DNA of 7,903 bases from Ktedonobacterales bacterium (lineage in GTDB: Bacteria > Chloroflexota > Ktedonobacteria > Ktedonobacterales > JADMIN01): positions 1 through 7,903 of the forward strand of contig JADMIN010000096.1 of assembly GCA_015478575.1 (NCBI GenBank), written 5' to 3'. A program made the translations under genes and the position numbers. Positions 5,448 to 7,903 of the stretch are shown here, in pieces (the first letter of the stretch is position 1; each line of letters begins with the position of its first letter). The notes below the pieces were generated by a model. That model had not been told where the DNA came from, ran no database searches, and was given only the letters and a program-made list of their open reading frames with translations.

Positions 5448-6113
5448 ATGCTGTTACACGACGTTTGTGCTGGACGTAGTACATATGCGAGGTGGGCACA
5501 GGGATGGCATGCGCATCGAGTATGCGTAGGGTTATTTTGCTGCTCGGTGAGCATTCTCTTCATATCGCTGGTGGGCGGGTGCTCGCCCGCAAGCGGAAGT
5601 AGGAGCTCAAGCGCTAGCCCGTCGAGAACCATGTCCGTTCCTCCCTCAGCTACTGCTACTGCCACTCCACCACCGCTTGGAGTTGTGCCCACCGATTGTC
5701 CGAGGAGCGCTCCGCCTCAGCAAATCGCGCATAGTATTGCGCCTGCGCAGGGCAAATCGCCGGTATAGGCCATTTTGCCGCGAATTGTTCGCCTCAATCC
5801 GCGAGCATATGCCATGCATGGCTGGGTCTGGAAAGTGGTATGGGAGGTAGGGCCAAATTATCGGCAGTCCGTAATGTTACGAGGAGGCAATGTATACACT
5901 GGCGTCCCTCTCTGGTTCAACTTTGATCTAAACGGAGCCGATACGCTTAATCCCATCTTAGATCCCTCTCATCCCGGGCATCCTGTCTCGCAAGTCGGTG
6001 ACAACTGGTCAGAGTGGGGCTCGTACATCTACATTCCCGCGGCAGGCTGCTATTACCTGGAGGCGACCTGGCCACAGGGTCATTGGCGGATTGTATTCGC
6101 AGCTGGCACATAA
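5448..6113 (+). pseudogene. Lipoprotein gene interrupted by one in-frame TAG (5766-5768)
   Basis: One reading frame runs from ATG 5448 to TAA 6111-6113, broken only by TAG at codon 107. The ATG is set by GGGAAGGG at 5434-5441 with a 6-nt spacer. The first part has a long N-terminal region, a hydrophobic stretch VCVGLFCCSVSILFISLVGG (25-44) and a lipobox-like LVGGC with lipidation at C45. A Ser/Pro/Thr-rich linker follows to about residue 80. After the TAG the frame continues with a compact, aromatic-rich domain containing GWVWKVVWEVGPNYRQSV, GVPLWFNFDLNG, NWSEWGSYIYIP and GCYYLEATWPQGHWRIVF, probably an extracellular beta-sandwich of unknown function. The distal half has only TTG 5775 or ATG 5814 as starts, neither with an SD, and no signal peptide. 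The region is less G+C-rich than its neighbours (about 52% over 5821-5880, against 70% over 7201-7260). A nonsense mutation, readthrough or a sequencing error could all explain it. Confidence 0.7.
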
Positions 6114-6356
6114 TCTCTGGTTGGACGAATAGATGCCTTACGTGTTGAGCGACAATGAGCATGGCCCTACGAGACTGTTTTGACAGTTATCCAGCCGGGC
6201 TGGCTAGCGCCTGGGCCTGCGTGCCGAGACGCCGGAGCATGAGGTGGCGCGGCGCGGTCCCGACCCCATCTGGCCGTTCACCTCGTCCTGACCGGAACGC
6301 TCTGGTGAAAAGACCCTGATGAGGTCAGGACCCCTCTCCCAAGAACATCTGTTCTC
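6114..6356. other. Intergenic stretch between the broken lipoprotein gene and rarA
   Basis: No gene is seen. Two small hairpins follow the lipoprotein gene: ACTGT-TTTG-ACAGT (6174-6187) and CCAGC-CGG-GCTGG (6191-6203). Neither has a T-tail, so they are at best weak terminators. A 9-bp inverted repeat, GTCCTGACC at 6285-6293 and GGTCAGGAC at 6323-6331, precedes the rarA promoter. Confidence 0.6.
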
Positions 6357-6365
6357 TGTTATACT
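6357..6365 (+). promoter_or_regulatory. Extended -10 promoter of rarA
   Basis: TGT followed by TATACT (6357-6365) is a TGn-extended -10 element. The -35 position shows no good match. Transcription would start near 6372, giving a leader of about 125 nt. Confidence 0.6.
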
Positions 6366-6420
6366 CCGGCTGTGCGCTCCTCTGGGGATGGGCCGCGCGG
6401 TCCCTCCCCCACCCGCATCC

Positions 6421-6436
6421 CGGCCACCGCTGGCCG
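6421..6436 (+). promoter_or_regulatory. Hairpin in the rarA leader
   Basis: CGGCCA at 6421-6426 pairs perfectly with TGGCCG at 6431-6436 around a CCGC loop. It lies within the predicted leader, directly against the tandem repeat at 6437-6468 and about 50 bases before the Shine-Dalgarno. It has no T-tail. A role in mRNA stability is possible. Confidence 0.5.
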
Positions 6437-6468
6437 AGAGAAAGCCCAGACAAGAGAAAGCCCAGACA
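6437..6468. repeat. Perfect 16-bp tandem duplication in the rarA leader
   Basis: AGAGAAAGCCCAGACA occurs at 6437-6452 and 6453-6468 without a gap, inside the predicted 5' untranslated region and about 20 bases before the Shine-Dalgarno. Confidence 0.93.
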
Positions 6469-6497
6469 GACGAGCACACCGGCACAGGGAGGGACGT

Positions 6498-7903
6498 ATG
6501 AGCGACGACGAACAGCAGGTTTCACTCTTTGGTGATGACGTTGGGCAGCCGACGGGTCACGTGCCCACCATGCCCCGCAAAGGCCGTTCTGTGAGCGCCG
6601 CGTCCCGCGCGGCCACGGATGGGGAGAGCACCGCCACCGAGGAGGCGCGGCCACTGGCCGCGCGCATGCGTCCGCGCACGCTCGCAGAGATCGCTGGGCA
6701 GGAACACCTCCTCGCGCCAGGGCGCGCGTTGCGCCGCGGCATCGAGCGTGACGCCGTGCCCTCGATGATTCTCTGGGGACCGCCAGGCAGCGGCAAGACA
6801 ACGCTCGCCAGCGTCATCGCCCACACCACCCGCGCGCGCTTCGTGGGCCTGAGCGCCGTCACCGCCGGGGTCGCCGACCTCCGCCGCGTGGTAGACGACG
6901 CCGCGAAGTTGCTGCGCGCCACCGGGCGCCGCACCATCCTCTTTGTGGATGAGATCCACCGCTTCTCCAAATCCCAACAGGATGCCATTCTGCCGCACGT
7001 CGAGGCGGGCACGGTGACCCTCATCGGCGCGACCACGGAGAATCCCTCCTTTGAGGTCAACGCCGCACTGCTCTCGCGTACCCGCGTCTTCACCCTGCGC
7101 GCCCTCACCGATGAGGATGTGCTGGCGCTGCTGCGCCGTGCGCTGGATGACGCCGAGCGCGGCCTGGGCGGGCAAGATATCACCATCACCGAAGAGGCCC
7201 TACTCGCGCTCGCCCGCTATGCCAATGGCGACGTGCGCACCGCGCTGAACGCGCTGGAGCTTGCGGCCATCGTGGCGCCCCAGGCCACGTCCCAGGCCGC
7301 GGCGAGCGCCCGTGTCATTGACGCCGCGACCATCGAGGATGCCCTCCAGCACCGCGCGCTGCTCTACGATAAGACAGGCGAGGAGCACTACAACCTCATC
7401 TCCGCCTTGCATAAGGCGCTGCGTGGCTCAGATCCCGACGCGGCGCTCTACTGGTTGGGGCGTATGCTCGAAGCGGGCGAGGATCCACTCTTCGTCGTGC
7501 GGCGGCTGATCCGCTTCGCCAGCGAAGATGTCGGCATGGCCGATCCGCAGGCGCTGCTGGTCTGCGTGGCGGCACAGCAGGCCGTCCACTTCATCGGCAT
7601 GCCCGAAGGGGCGCTGGCGTTAGCCCAAGCGGTCGTTCACCTGGCCGCCGCGCCCAAGAGCAACGCCCTCTATCTGGCCTATGACGCCGTGCGGCGGGAT
7701 GTGCGTGACACCCGCAATGACCCCGTCCCGCTGCACCTGCGCAATGCTCCCACGCCGCTGATGAAGCAGCTCGACTACGGCAAGGGATATGCTTACGCGC
7801 ATGACCTCTACGATGGCAAGCCCGACCCCCAGGACCCCACGCGCCCACCACCAAAGCGTCCGCAGACCTATCTGCCCGATGTGCTGCGTGACCGCGCCTA
7901 CTA
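6498..7903 (+). CDS. rarA: Replication-associated recombination protein A (RarA/MgsA), C-terminus cut by window
   Basis: This is an AAA+ ATPase of the RarA/MgsA/WRNIP1 family, related to clamp-loader subunits, that acts at stalled replication forks. The window shows 468 codons without a stop. Walker A GPPGSGKTT is at residues 94-102 and Walker B DE is at 151-152 in LFVDEIHRFSKSQQD. Sensor 1 lies in IGATTENPSF (176-185), the arginine finger is in LLSRTRVF near 194, and the sensor 2 Arg is at 247 in NGDVRTALNALE. The C-terminal tetramerisation part includes YNLISALHKALRGSDPDAALYW, ASEDVGMADP, APKSNALY and LRNAPTPLMKQLDYGKGYAYAHD. The sequence stops in YLPDVLRDRAY, so probably only a few tens of residues are missing. 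Residues 7-11 (QVSLF) resemble a sliding-clamp-binding peptide. The ATG at 6498 follows GGAGG at 6488-6492 with a 5-nt spacer. A variable, polar 50-residue segment precedes the conserved PLAARMRPRTLAEIAGQ. Confidence 0.97.
   Translation, partial: MSDDEQQVSLFGDDVGQPTGHVPTMPRKGRSVSAASRAATDGESTATEEARPLAARMRPRTLAEIAGQEHLLAPGRALRRGIERDAVPSMILWGPPGSGKTTLASVIAHTTRARFVGLSAVTAGVADLRRVVDDAAKLLRATGRRTILFVDEIHRFSKSQQDAILPHVEAGTVTLIGATTENPSFEVNAALLSRTRVFTLRALTDEDVLALLRRALDDAERGLGGQDITITEEALLALARYANGDVRTALNALELAAIVAPQATSQAAASARVIDAATIEDALQHRALLYDKTGEEHYNLISALHKALRGSDPDAALYWLGRMLEAGEDPLFVVRRLIRFASEDVGMADPQALLVCVAAQQAVHFIGMPEGALALAQAVVHLAAAPKSNALYLAYDAVRRDVRDTRNDPVPLHLRNAPTPLMKQLDYGKGYAYAHDLYDGKPDPQDPTRPPPKRPQTYLPDVLRDRAY

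Noticed and set aside
5766..5768. TAG reassignment to an amino acid in this organism.
   Set aside because: An intact prfA, whose product reads UAG, is in the same window, and the YceI and MFS genes end at TAG at family-typical lengths.
5775..6113. The distal lipoprotein half as an independent gene starting at TTG 5775.
   Set aside because: No SD or signal peptide, and it is in frame with the upstream half across one TAG. It is better treated as part of a broken gene.
6171..6187. GAGACTGTTTTGACAGT looks like an insertion-sequence terminus.
   Set aside because: No matching inverted copy or transposase is seen to pair with it; a simple 5-bp hairpin explains the symmetry.
6319..6501. A 60-residue frame whose stop overlaps the rarA start (ATGA), suggesting translational coupling.
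   Set aside because: It spans the predicted rarA promoter, hairpin and tandem repeat, and the product is low-complexity with no domain-like pattern.

Overview
The window reads as chromosomal DNA of a high-G+C bacterium. Core genes flank a short accessory patch. No single gene fixes the taxon. The mix of a YceI-family protein, a small CxxC/HxxH protein, an MFS_3-type exporter, an IS66 remnant and a Pro/Thr-rich lipoprotein would suit a Chloroflexota bacterium, perhaps Ktedonobacteria-like, but that placement is inference.

Left part, minus strand (about 1-1620): prfA (release factor 1) is intact, and the start of a following gene, probably its partner prmC, lies at the very edge. Upstream of prfA on the same strand sits an unlabelled 42-residue single-span membrane peptide. 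A perfect 11-bp inverted repeat separates it from prfA, and prfA has its own candidate promoter.

Middle part, plus strand (about 1740-4350): a YceI-family lipid-binding protein is driven by a near-consensus promoter with a palindromic operator in its spacer. Next come a 62-residue CxxC/HxxH protein with its own extended -10 promoter and a strong intrinsic terminator, and then a 443-residue MFS exporter with a GTG start.

Accessory patch (about 4350-6200): low-complexity repeats lead into the C-terminal two thirds of an IS66 transposase (pseudogene). A less G+C-rich lipoprotein gene follows, broken by one in-frame TAG that looks like a former Trp codon.

Right part, plus strand (6285-7903): rarA/mgsA, an AAA+ replication-fork ATPase, runs off the window close to its C-terminus. 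Its N-terminus carries a likely sliding-clamp-binding peptide. Its leader holds an extended -10 promoter, a hairpin and a perfect 16-bp tandem duplication.

Two patterns cut across the window. Three plus-strand genes share TGn-extended -10 promoters. Nearly every intergenic gap carries a perfect two-copy tandem duplication. No tRNA, rRNA, CRISPR array or complete new multi-gene system was found.
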